From PBB1 sp031380885 (GTDB lineage Bacteria > Pseudomonadota > Gammaproteobacteria > Burkholderiales > Burkholderiaceae_C), in assembly GCA_031380885.1 (NCBI GenBank), contig JANMXL010000109.1, positions 1-13,242 of the forward strand: a DNA stretch of 13,242 nucleotides. The letters are read 5' to 3'. Made by a program: the position numbers and the translations under genes. This document shows, piece by piece, positions 1 through 7,152 of this stretch. The notes beneath the pieces were generated by a model, which was not told the DNA's origin, ran no database searches, and was given only the letters and a program-made list of their open reading frames with translations. Numbering within the stretch: position 1 is the stretch's first letter; the number at the start of each line of letters is the position of its first letter.

Positions 1-255
1 GTGCTGCTGCTCGACGAGCCATGTTCAGCGCTCGACCCGATATCCACCGGCAAGATCGAGGAGTTGATCCACGAGCTGAAGTCCGACTACACCGTGCTGA
101 TCGTCACGCACAACATGCAGCAGGCAGCGCGCAGCTCGGACTACACCGCCTACATGTACCTGGGTGACCTGATCGAGTTCGGACCGACCTCGGAGTTGTT
201 CATGAAGCCGAAGAAGAAGGACACCGAGGACTACATCACCGGACGTTTCGGTTGA
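1..255 (+). CDS. pstB: Phosphate ABC transporter ATP-binding protein PstB (C-terminal part, cut by window start)
   Basis: This is the 3' end of the ATPase that energises the PstSCAB high-affinity phosphate importer at the inner face of the cytoplasmic membrane. The visible 84 residues begin at the Walker B motif (LLLDEP), followed by the D-loop (SALD) and the switch/H-loop histidine in IVTHNMQQA. The tail LGDLIEFGPTSELFMKPKKKDTEDYITGRFG is typical of PstB, including the closing YITGRFG. The Walker A motif and the ABC signature lie outside the window, so the GTG at base 1 is an internal codon and not the start. phoU follows after 30 bp, as expected for the last pst gene of a pst-pho operon. 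Other ABC ATPases share the motifs, but the C-terminus and the neighbours make PstB nearly certain. Confidence 0.96.
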   Translation: MLLLDEPCSALDPISTGKIEELIHELKSDYTVLIVTHNMQQAARSSDYTAYMYLGDLIEFGPTSELFMKPKKKDTEDYITGRFG

Positions 256-285
256 TGAAGCGCACGGAACACACAGGGAGTCACC

Positions 286-993
286 ATGACTGAAAAACAC
301 CTTTCCACCCAGTTCGACACCGAACTCAGCGGCATTTCCACCCGGGTGCTGGAGATGGGAGGCCTGGTCGAGTCGCAGGTCGCGCAGGCGGTCTATGCGC
401 TGACGCATTTCAGCTCCGAAACCGCGTCTCAAGTGCTGGTGCTCGAAGAGACCGTGAACTCGATGGAAGTCGAGATCGACCGCGACCTGTCTAGCATCAT
501 CGCGCGGCGCCAGCCGACTGCGCGCGACCTGCGCCTGCTGATCGCCATCAGCAAGACCATCGCCAACCTGGAACGGGTCGGCGACGAGGCCGCCCGCGTC
601 GCGCGCACGGTGCAACGGCTGATCAACACCGGCGTGTCGAGCCGCCTGCGCTTGCCAGTGGCTGATCTGAAGTTCGAATCCGAACTCGCCGTGGCGCAAT
701 TGCGCAAGGCGCTGGATGCTTTCGCGCGCCTCGATGTCGAGAAGGCGTTGGAGGTCCTGAAGCAGGACGACCAAATCGATCAGGAATTCGAAGGGCTGAT
801 GCGCAAGTTGATCACCTTCATGATGGAAGACCCGCGCACGATTTCATCGAGCATCGACCTGGTGTTCGTCGCCAAGGCGATCGAGCGCGTCGGTGATCAC
901 GCCAAGAACCTGGCCGAGCAGATCATCTACATCGTCAAGGGGACGGATGTGAGGCACAACACCGTCGAAGAAGTCGAGACCATGGTGCGATGA
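286..993 (+). CDS. phoU: Phosphate signalling adaptor PhoU
   Basis: PhoU is a cytoplasmic, all-helical adaptor that links the Pst transporter to the PhoR kinase and keeps the Pho regulon off when phosphate is plentiful. The 235-residue product has the usual family length and two tandem PhoU helical bundles. Each carries the conserved metal-binding helix motif: LERVGDEAARVAR (E96 to D100) in the first half and IERVGDHAKNLAEQ (E200 to D204) in the second. The ATG at 286 is supported by AGGGAG at 275-280, five bases upstream. The gene sits 30 bp after pstB and 22 bp before phoB, so it is most likely part of a pst-phoU-phoB-phoR transcript. Its promoter must lie left of the window, and no Pho box is visible here. 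Nothing is unusual in the sequence. Confidence 0.96.
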   Translation: MTEKHLSTQFDTELSGISTRVLEMGGLVESQVAQAVYALTHFSSETASQVLVLEETVNSMEVEIDRDLSSIIARRQPTARDLRLLIAISKTIANLERVGDEAARVARTVQRLINTGVSSRLRLPVADLKFESELAVAQLRKALDAFARLDVEKALEVLKQDDQIDQEFEGLMRKLITFMMEDPRTISSSIDLVFVAKAIERVGDHAKNLAEQIIYIVKGTDVRHNTVEEVETMVR

Positions 994-1015
994 GCAACCT
1001 GCCTGGGAGCCCAAG

Positions 1016-1717
1016 ATGAGCCGCGTTCTGGTCGTCGAAGATGAGTCGGCAATCGCCGAGCTGATTTCCATCAACCTGCGCCACGCCGGCTACGACGTGA
1101 CGATCGCATCCAATGCCGATCAGGCGCAAATCGAGGTCGACGGCGTGCTGCCTGATCTGGTCGTGCTGGACTGGATGCTGCCCGGGCAATCGGGGCTGGT
1201 GCTGGCCAAGCGCTGGCGCAGTCAGACACGCACCCGCGAATTGCCGATCATCATGCTGACCGCGCGTGCCGAGGAAGGCGACATGATTTCCGGCCTCGAT
1301 GCCGGCGCCGATGACTATTTGACGAAGCCTTTCTCGACCAACGAGTTGCTCGCACGCATCCGCGCGGTGCTGCGCCGCAAGTCGCCCGAGGCGCTGGACA
1401 CGCTTGTCGACGTGGCCGGTCTGAAGCTGGATCCGTCGACGCGCCGGGTGGCGCGCGACGACCGCGAGGTGCGAGTCGGGCCGACCGAATTCCGCCTGCT
1501 GCATTTCTTCATGACCCATCCTGAACGGGTGCACAGCCGCGCGCAGTTGCTCGACCGGGTGTGGGGTGACCATGTGTTCATCGAGGAGCGCACGGTCGAT
1601 GTGCATGTGAAGCGCTTGCGTGAAGCGCTGGAGCCTGTGGGCTGCTCGCGGATGATCGAGACAGTTCGTGGCGCGGGCTACCGCTTCACGCAACAGGTGC
1701 AGGCGTTGTCCAGCTGA
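1016..1717 (+). CDS. phoB: Phosphate regulon response regulator PhoB
   Basis: PhoB is an OmpR/PhoB-class response regulator that activates phosphate-starvation genes when phosphorylated by PhoR. The N-terminal receiver domain (residues 1-120) has the acidic pair E9/D10, the phospho-acceptor D52 in LVVLDWMLPG, T82 in IIMLTARA, and K104 in YLTKPF. The C-terminal winged-helix DNA-binding domain (about 130-230) has the family signature GPTEFRLLHFFMTHPERVHSR, ending with RTVDVHVKRLREAL and RGAGYRF. The length (233 residues) is close to the usual 229-235. The ATG at 1016 is preceded by GGGAG at 1005-1009, six bases away. The position between phoU and phoR, with phoR starting 20 bp downstream, separates it from other OmpR-family regulators. 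Confidence 0.96.
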   Translation: MSRVLVVEDESAIAELISINLRHAGYDVTIASNADQAQIEVDGVLPDLVVLDWMLPGQSGLVLAKRWRSQTRTRELPIIMLTARAEEGDMISGLDAGADDYLTKPFSTNELLARIRAVLRRKSPEALDTLVDVAGLKLDPSTRRVARDDREVRVGPTEFRLLHFFMTHPERVHSRAQLLDRVWGDHVFIEERTVDVHVKRLREALEPVGCSRMIETVRGAGYRFTQQVQALSS

Positions 1718-1737
1718 GTTGAGCGAGCGTCACTGGA

Positions 1738-3144
1738 ATGGGCTGGCTTTTCCCTCGTTTGCTGGCCGCTACGCTGGGTGTTTTGGTGGCCGGCGGGGCC
1801 GGCTGGCTCGTTGGTGGCGCCTGGCAGTTTCCGGTTTTGGGCACCATGGTGGGTGCTGTGCTGGGCGTGCAGGCGTATGCGCTGATCGATGCGTTGCGCG
1901 GACAGCATTTCCTGAAGTGGTTGCAATCGCGCCGTGCGATGGCTCCTCCGAGGGACAGTGGTTTCTGGGGCGAAGTCAGCTACCGCGTCGAACGTTCAAC
2001 GCGTTCGCTCGAACAGAAGATCGACCTCGAACAGACCCGCCTGGAGCAGTTCCTGTCGGCCATCGAAGCCTCTCCGAACGGCGTGATGATGCTCGACGTC
2101 AACGACCAGATCGAGTGGTGCAACTCGGTGGCTGCCGATCATTTCGGCATCGATCCACAACGCGATCGCCTGCAGCCGATCACCAACCTGGTTCGCGCGC
2201 CGATCTTTGTTGCCTACCTGCAAGCCGGGCAGTTCGATGAGGCGGTCAGCTTTCCCGGTCCGGGCTCGCGTGGCACAGTGTCGGTGCTGATCAAACCCTA
2301 TGGCGAGGCGATGAAACTGGTGCTGTCGCAAGACATCACCGAGCGCGAACGCAGCGACAGCATGCGACGCGGTTTCGTCGCCAACGTGTCGCACGAGATC
2401 CGCACGCCGCTGACGGTGCTCTCGGGCTTCATCGAGACGATGGCCAGCTTGCAGTTGACCGAGGTCGAGCGGCGTCGGGTCATCGAGCTGATGGCGCAGC
2501 AGGCGCAGCGCATGCAGCACCTCGTCGGCGACCTGCTGACGCTGGCCCAGCTGGAAGGCAGCCCGCGGCCTCCGGCAGACCGCTGGGTGCCGGTGCAGCA
2601 GCTGCTGACGCAGGTGCGCGCCACGGCCGAAGCGCTGTCGGCTGGGCGGCACACGCTCGTTTGTGGCAGCGCTGTCGCGCCGGAGGGGGGTAGTGACCTG
2701 ATCGCCGGGGCCGAGCAGGAACTGCACAGCGCGATTGCGAACCTCGTCAACAACGCCATCCGCTACACGCCGAGTGGTGGCACGGTCCATGTGTCGTGGG
2801 TCGTGCGTGCTGATGGGGTCGGTGAGCTCGAGGTGCGCGACTCGGGCATCGGGATCGCGAAGGAGCATCTGCCCAGACTGACGGAGCGCTTCTACCGCGT
2901 TGACGGCAGCCGGTCACGCGACACCGGCGGCACCGGTCTGGGTCTGTCGATCGTCAAGCATGTCGTGCAACGGCATGGCGGCGAGCTGGAGATTCGCAGT
3001 GAACCGGGCACGGGCTCCAGCTTCAGGCTGGTGTTTCCGGCCGCACGTGTTCGGGCCACCATCACCTCACCGCTGGAATCGCCGGAGCCGGACGCTGCGG
3101 CGTTGCATCCGGGTGCTGACAACGTGGTCGGCATCGCGGGCTGA
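1738..3144 (+). CDS. phoR: Phosphate regulon sensor histidine kinase PhoR
   Basis: PhoR is the inner-membrane kinase/phosphatase partner of PhoB; it senses phosphate status through Pst and PhoU. Domains in order: two hydrophobic segments at about residues 4-24 and 30-52 with almost no periplasmic loop (typical of PhoR), a basic linker, a PAS domain at about 95-200, and a HisKA domain with the phospho-acceptor H219 in FVANVSHEIRTPLTVLSGF. The HATPase domain follows, with an N-box (NLVNNAIRYTP, N339), a G1 box at D368 (DSGIGI), an F-box (LTERFYRVD) and a G2 box at G397 (GGTGLGLSIVKHVV). A 35-residue Ala/Pro-rich tail of no known role ends the 468-residue protein. The start follows phoB by 20 bp with only a weak GAGCGAG upstream. 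No intrinsic terminator follows; the stop lies 8 bp from the stop of the convergent membrane-protein gene. Confidence 0.95.
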   Translation: MGWLFPRLLAATLGVLVAGGAGWLVGGAWQFPVLGTMVGAVLGVQAYALIDALRGQHFLKWLQSRRAMAPPRDSGFWGEVSYRVERSTRSLEQKIDLEQTRLEQFLSAIEASPNGVMMLDVNDQIEWCNSVAADHFGIDPQRDRLQPITNLVRAPIFVAYLQAGQFDEAVSFPGPGSRGTVSVLIKPYGEAMKLVLSQDITERERSDSMRRGFVANVSHEIRTPLTVLSGFIETMASLQLTEVERRRVIELMAQQAQRMQHLVGDLLTLAQLEGSPRPPADRWVPVQQLLTQVRATAEALSAGRHTLVCGSAVAPEGGSDLIAGAEQELHSAIANLVNNAIRYTPSGGTVHVSWVVRADGVGELEVRDSGIGIAKEHLPRLTERFYRVDGSRSRDTGGTGLGLSIVKHVVQRHGGELEIRSEPGTGSSFRLVFPAARVRATITSPLESPEPDAAALHPGADNVVGIAG

Positions 3145-3152
3145 CCCCTCGG

Positions 3153-4859
3153 TCACCTTGCCGCTGGTCGGCGCGCCCCCGGCTGGGCCGCGTCCGTCGG
3201 AGGGCGGCGGTAAATCGCCACCCACTCGGTGCGGTCGGTGGGCCGGGTGACGCGAGCGACCAGCGCCCAGCCCGGCGGCGCGGGGTGCTTGCCAGATTTT
3301 CGTTCGGGCTGCAGCAAGTAGGTGCAGCGGGTGTCAGCGGGCCCAGTCAGGCCGTCGACCTGGAAGCCGCCGAAATACTCAAGCGAAGCCCACACGCTGC
3401 GGGGCAGGTTAGGCGCCGCGATGCAAGCCTTGGGCGGCACGTGCTGGGCCACGCGCGTGACCAGCGGGCGCAGGCTGCGTGCGTAGTCCAGCACCGGCAG
3501 CATCAGTGTCATCAACAGCAGCCAGCACAACGCGATACCGCTGGCCGACAGCACCAGGCTCTTCCAGAGCGCATGCTGGTTGCGTCCGGTGCGCCAACGC
3601 ACCAGCCACACCCAGGCGAGGCTGCCGACCGCTGCCAACAGCAGCGCGATCAGCGAGAACTGCGAGACGAAGCCGGGCGCCAGCTTCACGACGTTCTGTG
3701 CGGGGCGCACTGGAAAGCCGATCTGCAGCGAGGCGTAGATGACCCAGAACGCGATCGCACAGACGCTGAAGAAGAACACCGAGAACCAGTCGACCGCTGC
3801 GGCCGTGCTGCGTTTGAGCGTCGGCAGGGCAAACGCCGCCAGCAGTGCGAAGGCGGGCAGCGACAGCATCAGGGTGCGATCCTGCCCTCCCATCACGACG
3901 CTGGCCACAGCCGTCACCGCCGCGCAGCTCAACGGCACCGCGATATGGCGGTTCAGGATGTGACGGCGCCACTGCCACAGCGTCCACAAAGCCAGGGGCC
4001 ACACCGGCCACAAGAACCACAGCCACTGCCGCGCCACCGCGGTCACGCTGTCCGCGGTGCGGTAGCTGCCGGCCTGCCAGGTCCACAGGCCGAACGCAGT
4101 GGCCAGCGCCGCCGTCAGTGCCGTGGCACCTGCGACCCACGGCGTGAAGCGTCGCACGAGCGGGTAGGCTGATCGTGCACACACCACGCTGCCCGCCAGG
4201 CCGAGCGCAAACGCAATGCTCGGTGCGCCGCTGCCGGCCAAGGCCGGCAGGCCGATCATCACGGCGAACTTCGAATGGCTGCCGCGCGTGGGGCTGGCCG
4301 CCATGGCGTAGGTGTAGAGCGCCACACAGGCGAGCTGCGCCAACTCGGGTGTCGTCTCATGCCCGAGCTGCAGCAGCCCCAGAGTCGCGATCAGCGCCAG
4401 CAAGGCCCCGTCGGCCATCGCTCGCGCGTAATCGACCGGGTCGGCCTCGCCGCCAAAAGCGAAGGGCAGGGGCTGGGCGGCTTCGGAGCGGGCGAGGTGA
4501 TACGCGGCGTACCAGGTCAGCGCCAGCACCGACATCAGCAGCAACGCAAACGGCAGCCGGGCCGCCAGAGCCGGGTCGATCCACGGGCCGAGCAATCGGA
4601 TGAAGATCGCACCCAGCCAATAAGGCACGGGTGCCGGATCGGCCGCCACGCCGCCCACCATCGGCATCCACCACGGCGACCGGCCGTCGGCCATGCCGAC
4701 CATGTAGCCGAACGCGGTCACATCGGCGTTGCGCCACGGGTCACGCCCAAACAGCCCCGGCAGCACGTAGGCGGCACAGAACAGCAGCAAGGCCCAGCGC
4801 GGCAGACGCTGCACGGCACGCTGCGAAACCAGAGCGGGATTCAGTGAGGAGTGGGCCAT
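3153..4859 (-). CDS. ArnT-like polytopic membrane glycosyltransferase (GT-C fold), substrate unknown
   Basis: This 568-residue protein has about 11-12 hydrophobic helices up to residue ~456, then a soluble C-terminal part of ~110 residues. The first predicted loop (GLFGRDPWRNADVTAFGYM, D40 and D46, followed by SPWWMPMVGG) and then PVPYWLGAIFIRLLG and AARLPFALL follow the layout of ArnT/PMT-type glycosyltransferases, which use polyprenyl-phosphate sugar donors on the periplasmic side. The acidic motif is unusual: the Asp-Glu pair I would expect reads Ala-Asp here. The gene follows rpmE2 on the same strand, but an intrinsic terminator lies in the gap and its T-run ends two bases before the ATG. 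No ribosome-binding site is possible there, and no later in-frame ATG or GTG has a good one (next candidate is a GTG at Val16). The C-terminus converges on phoR. Family assignment is by architecture; the target (lipid A, a glycan or a protein) is unknown. Confidence 0.75.
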   Translation of the reverse strand: MAHSSLNPALVSQRAVQRLPRWALLLFCAAYVLPGLFGRDPWRNADVTAFGYMVGMADGRSPWWMPMVGGVAADPAPVPYWLGAIFIRLLGPWIDPALAARLPFALLLMSVLALTWYAAYHLARSEAAQPLPFAFGGEADPVDYARAMADGALLALIATLGLLQLGHETTPELAQLACVALYTYAMAASPTRGSHSKFAVMIGLPALAGSGAPSIAFALGLAGSVVCARSAYPLVRRFTPWVAGATALTAALATAFGLWTWQAGSYRTADSVTAVARQWLWFLWPVWPLALWTLWQWRRHILNRHIAVPLSCAAVTAVASVVMGGQDRTLMLSLPAFALLAAFALPTLKRSTAAAVDWFSVFFFSVCAIAFWVIYASLQIGFPVRPAQNVVKLAPGFVSQFSLIALLLAAVGSLAWVWLVRWRTGRNQHALWKSLVLSASGIALCWLLLMTLMLPVLDYARSLRPLVTRVAQHVPPKACIAAPNLPRSVWASLEYFGGFQVDGLTGPADTRCTYLLQPERKSGKHPAPPGWALVARVTRPTDRTEWVAIYRRPPTDAAQPGARRPAAR

Positions 4860-4861
4860 GC

Positions 4862-4887
4862 AAAAAAAGGCAGCCGAGGCTGCCTTT
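4862..4887 (-). terminator. Rho-independent terminator of rpmE2
   Basis: On the minus strand, 26 bases after the rpmE2 stop, a 10-bp perfect inverted repeat (AAAGGCAGCC, two-base centre, GGCTGCCTTT) is followed by four more T, giving a seven-T run. This is a textbook intrinsic terminator; the innermost pairs must open to make a loop of at least four bases. In the plus direction the 3' side is only TTTCTG, so it would be weak that way. The T-run stops two bases before the ATG of the downstream glycosyltransferase gene. Confidence 0.9.
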
Positions 4888-4913
4888 CTGAACGTGCTGG
4901 TGTGCGATCCGGC

Positions 4914-5168
4914 TTACTTCTTCAGGTGCGCAAACTTGTTGCGGAATTTCTCGACACGGCCGCCCAGCGAGTCGACGCTCTTTTGCGTGCCCGTGTAGAA
5001 CGGATGCGATTCGCTGGTGGTTTCAAGCTTGAACAGTGGCACGTCACGGCCATCGTCGAGCTTGATGGTTTCCTTCGCCGTGGCGCACGAGCGCGTGACG
5101 AACTTGAAACCGTTGGACAAGTCGACGAAGCAGACGTCGCGGTAGTTGGGGTGGATGCCGTCTTTCAT
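4914..5168 (-). CDS. rpmE2: 50S ribosomal protein bL31, type B (zinc-free)
   Basis: bL31 is a small protein of the large ribosomal subunit that takes part in the bridge to the small subunit. The 84-residue product starts MKDGIHPNYRDVCFVD and contains the type-B hallmark stretch TSESHPFYTGTQK followed by VEKFRNKF. It has only two cysteines (C13 and C28) and no CxxC pairs, so it is the zinc-free 'C-minus' paralogue. The ATG is supported by AGAGG five bases upstream (5174-5178). It lies 115 bp after rho on the same strand and has its own candidate -10 box, leader palindrome and strong intrinsic terminator, so it is probably a separate transcription unit. Type B proteins are often Zur-repressed when a zinc-binding paralogue exists; the AT-rich dyad of a Zur box is not visible here, which suggests constitutive use. 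Confidence 0.95.
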   Translation of the reverse strand: MKDGIHPNYRDVCFVDLSNGFKFVTRSCATAKETIKLDDGRDVPLFKLETTSESHPFYTGTQKSVDSLGGRVEKFRNKFAHLKK

Positions 5169-5198
5169 GGAAACCTCTGTGCTGTGTAGCGGGAGCCA

Positions 5199-5215
5199 CG
5201 TCGAACCGTTCGACG
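5199..5215. repeat. 17-bp palindrome in the rpmE2 leader
   Basis: CGTCGAAC and its exact reverse complement GTTCGACG flank a single central base. The site lies 31 bases upstream of the rpmE2 ATG and about 28 bases downstream of the candidate -10 box, so it would be inside the 5' untranslated region. In RNA it can form a six-pair stem with a five-base loop and is not followed by a T-run, so it is not a terminator. It may be an operator or an RNA control element. Function unknown. Confidence 0.6.
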
Positions 5216-5242
5216 CACTTGCCGATGTGAGGAAAGCCTTTG

Positions 5243-5248
5243 ATTATA
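5243..5248 (-). promoter_or_regulatory. Candidate -10 box of the rpmE2 promoter
   Basis: A perfect TATAAT occurs on the minus strand in an otherwise GC-rich gap between rho and rpmE2, 74 bases upstream of the rpmE2 start codon. No recognisable TTGACA lies 16-18 bases upstream (TCCTCC is found there) and there is no TGn extension, so the call rests on the -10 match and its position. Transcription would start near 5236 and give a leader of roughly 68 bases. Confidence 0.4.
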
Positions 5249-5283
5249 TGTCGGCCCCGTCCATCGGAGGAGCTCGCTGCCAC

Positions 5284-6546
5284 TCACCCGCCCCGACGCA
5301 TCATGTCGAAGAAGTCATGGTTGGTCTTGGTGGACTTCATCTTGTCGAGGATGAATTCCATCGCCTCGATCTCGTCCATCGGGTACAGCAACTTGCGCAG
5401 GATCCAGGTCTTCTGCAGGATTTCCGGCTTCAGCAGCAGCTCTTCGCGCCGCGTGCCTGATTTGTTCAGCAGGATCGACGGGTACACACGCTTCTCGGCC
5501 ATGCGGCGATCCAGGTGGATTTCGCAGTTGCCGGTGCCCTTGAATTCTTCGTAGATCACCTCGTCCATCCGGCTGCCGGTATCAACCAGCGCGGTGCCGA
5601 TGATGGTGAGCGAGCCGCCTTCCTCGATGTTGCGCGCCGCACCGAAGAAACGCTTCGGGCGCTGCAGAGCGTTCGCATCGACGCCGCCAGTCAGTACCTT
5701 GCCGGAGGACGGCAGCACGTTGTTGTAGGCGCGGGCCAGGCGCGTGATCGAGTCGAGCAGGATCACCACGTCCTTCTTCATCTCGACCAGCCGCTTGGCG
5801 CGCTCGATCACCATTTCGGCGACTTGCACGTGACGCTGTGCCGGCTCGTCGAAGGTCGAGCTGATGACCTCGCCGCGCACGGTGCGCTGCATTTCGGTCA
5901 CTTCTTCCGGCCGCTCATCGACCAGCAGCACGATCAGGTGCGCTTCGGGGTAGTTGGCGACGATGGCGTGCGCGAGCTGCTGCATCATCACCGTCTTGCC
6001 GCTCTTCGGCGCCGACACGAGCAGTGCGCGCTGGCCCTTGCCAATCGGCGCAATCAAATCGACGATGCGGGCGGTGATGTTCTCGTCGGACTTGATGTCA
6101 CGTTCAAGCTTGAACTGCTCTTTCGGGAAGAGCGGCGTCAAGTTCTCGAACATGATCTTGTTCTTGCTCTCCTCGGGCGTCAGGCCGTTGATCTTGTCGA
6201 CCTTGACCAGCGCGAAGTAGCGTTCGCCGTCTTTGGGCACCCGCACCTCGCCTTCGACGTCGTCGCCAGTGTGCAGGTTGAAGCGGCGGATCTGGCTCGG
6301 GCTCAGGTAGATGTCATCGGTCGATGCCATGTAGCTGGCGTCCGGCGCGCGCAGAAAGCCGAAGCCGTCGGGCAGCACTTCCAGAACGCCGTCACCGAAG
6401 ACTTGCTCGCCGCCCTTGGCGCGCTTTTTCATGATCGCGAACATCAGCTCCTGCTTGCGCAGGCGGGTGACGTTTTCGACCTCCAGCGCCTCGCCCATCG
6501 TGATGAGTTCGGAAACGTGGAGCGCTTTCAGTTCAGACAGGTGCAT
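5284..6546 (-). CDS. rho: Transcription termination factor Rho
   Basis: Rho is the homohexameric RNA-dependent ATPase/translocase that ends transcription at C-rich, untranslated RNA. The 420-residue length matches the E. coli protein (419). Visible parts: N-terminal helical domain (MHLSELKALHVSELI), the cold-shock-like primary RNA-binding fold with GFGFLR (61-66), Walker A (APKSGKT, K181 and K184), the Walker B aspartate D265 in VILLDSITRLARAYN, the Q-loop region SGKVLTGGVDANAL (from 281), and the R-loop/GTGN region (324-340). As I recall the bicyclomycin contacts of E. coli Rho, the equivalents L208, M219, S266 and G337 are all present, so sensitivity is expected. There are no large insertions such as those in actinobacterial Rho. 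The ATG at 6546 has no good Shine-Dalgarno. trxA lies 226 bp upstream on the same strand and rpmE2 follows. Confidence 0.98.
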   Translation of the reverse strand: MHLSELKALHVSELITMGEALEVENVTRLRKQELMFAIMKKRAKGGEQVFGDGVLEVLPDGFGFLRAPDASYMASTDDIYLSPSQIRRFNLHTGDDVEGEVRVPKDGERYFALVKVDKINGLTPEESKNKIMFENLTPLFPKEQFKLERDIKSDENITARIVDLIAPIGKGQRALLVSAPKSGKTVMMQQLAHAIVANYPEAHLIVLLVDERPEEVTEMQRTVRGEVISSTFDEPAQRHVQVAEMVIERAKRLVEMKKDVVILLDSITRLARAYNNVLPSSGKVLTGGVDANALQRPKRFFGAARNIEEGGSLTIIGTALVDTGSRMDEVIYEEFKGTGNCEIHLDRRMAEKRVYPSILLNKSGTRREELLLKPEILQKTWILRKLLYPMDEIEAMEFILDKMKSTKTNHDFFDMMRRGG

Positions 6547-6772
6547 GGAGGCTTAACCAGAAAGGAGGGCAGAGGTGGGGGCGGATGCTGTGGCGCCCTC
6601 TGTCAAGGGGACCTGTGCAAAGCGCAGTCGATGATGATGCGCTGTAAAACCGAAGGGCGGGAGTGGAGCCGCCGACTGCTCGTTTGGCGGGATCGCTGCT
6701 GCGCCTGGACCCGAGAATGAGGTTGGTGGCGACTGTATGGGCGGGGTGGAGAACCCTGCCCAACCCAAAGAA
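6547..6772 (-). promoter_or_regulatory. rho leader region with C-rich, G-poor segment
   Basis: This 226-bp gap between the trxA stop and the rho start has no convincing gene. On the minus strand the last ~35 bases before the start region (about 6557-6590) are C- and T-rich (18 of 34 C, 5 of 34 G), including CCGCCCCCACCTCTGCCCTC (6566-6585). That is the composition of a Rho-utilisation site. Further upstream, AGCGCA/TGCGCT (6621-6643, loop of 11) can form a small hairpin, and TTGACA occurs about 60 bases before the ATG without an AT-rich -10 partner. rho is known to be autoregulated through its leader in E. coli, so a similar loop is plausible here. The function is inferred from composition and position only. 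Confidence 0.35.
6739..6761 (-). other. Stem-loop just after the trxA stop codon
   Basis: Minus-strand GGGCAGGGT and ACCCCGCCC pair around a five-base loop, with one A-C mismatch in the middle of the stem. It begins 11 bases after the trxA stop. No T-run follows, so it is not a classic intrinsic terminator; it may protect the trxA 3' end or act as a weak pause site before rho. In the plus direction the mismatch becomes a G-U pair, but no gene would use it there. Confidence 0.3.
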
Positions 6773-7102
6773 TTATAGGTGGCCGTCTATGAACGCTGTC
6801 AACTGAGCCTTCGTCAGCGCGCCCACCTTGGTCGCCGCCAGCGCGCCGTCCTTGAACAGCATCAGCGTCGGGATGCCACGGATGCCGTACTTGGCCGGGA
6901 CGTCACGGTTCTCATCGACGTTCATCTTGGTGACCTGCAGACGACCGTCGTAGGCCTTCGACACCTCGTCCAGGATCGGCGCGATGGCCTTGCAGGGGCC
7001 GCACCATTCGGCCCAATAGTCCACCAAAACGGGCTTGCTGGATTGGATGACGTCGCTGTCGAAAGACGCGTCAGACGTGTGTGTGATCAGTTCACTGCTC
7101 AT
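6773..7102 (-). CDS. trxA: Thioredoxin 1
   Basis: This is a 109-residue cytoplasmic thioredoxin, a general protein disulfide reductase recycled by thioredoxin reductase. The active site WCGPC is at residues 33-37 (C34 and C37), the buried aspartate is D28 in VLVDYWAEWC, and the cis-proline is P78 in GIRGIPTLMLF. Length and motifs match the TrxA class with no extra domain. A longer reading frame continues upstream of this ATG, but thioredoxin homology begins at MSSELITHTSDASF, and GAGGA seven bases before 7102 supports that start. rho lies downstream on the same strand, a common neighbour of trxA in proteobacteria. The addBA genes diverge upstream. Confidence 0.97.
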   Translation of the reverse strand: MSSELITHTSDASFDSDVIQSSKPVLVDYWAEWCGPCKAIAPILDEVSKAYDGRLQVTKMNVDENRDVPAKYGIRGIPTLMLFKDGALAATKVGALTKAQLTAFIDGHL

Positions 7103-7152
7103 GATGGATCCTCGGTACGAGCGGGCCCAAAGTTGGGCGACAAGGCACAATG

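Noticed and set aside
1..1015. Pho box upstream of phoU or phoB
   Set aside because: The gaps of 30 and 22 bp are too short and contain no 11-bp repeat pair; the operon promoter must lie outside the window.
5515..6720. Plus-strand open frame of 401 codons antisense to rho
   Set aside because: It mirrors the highly conserved rho gene. The translation is low-complexity in His, Val, Asp and Arg and has no family features.
6533..6763. Possible small leader ORF before rho on the minus strand, overlapping the rho start
   Set aside because: It would begin at a TTG without a ribosome-binding site and has no recognisable sequence. Its end past the rho ATG allows coupling in principle, but nothing supports coding.
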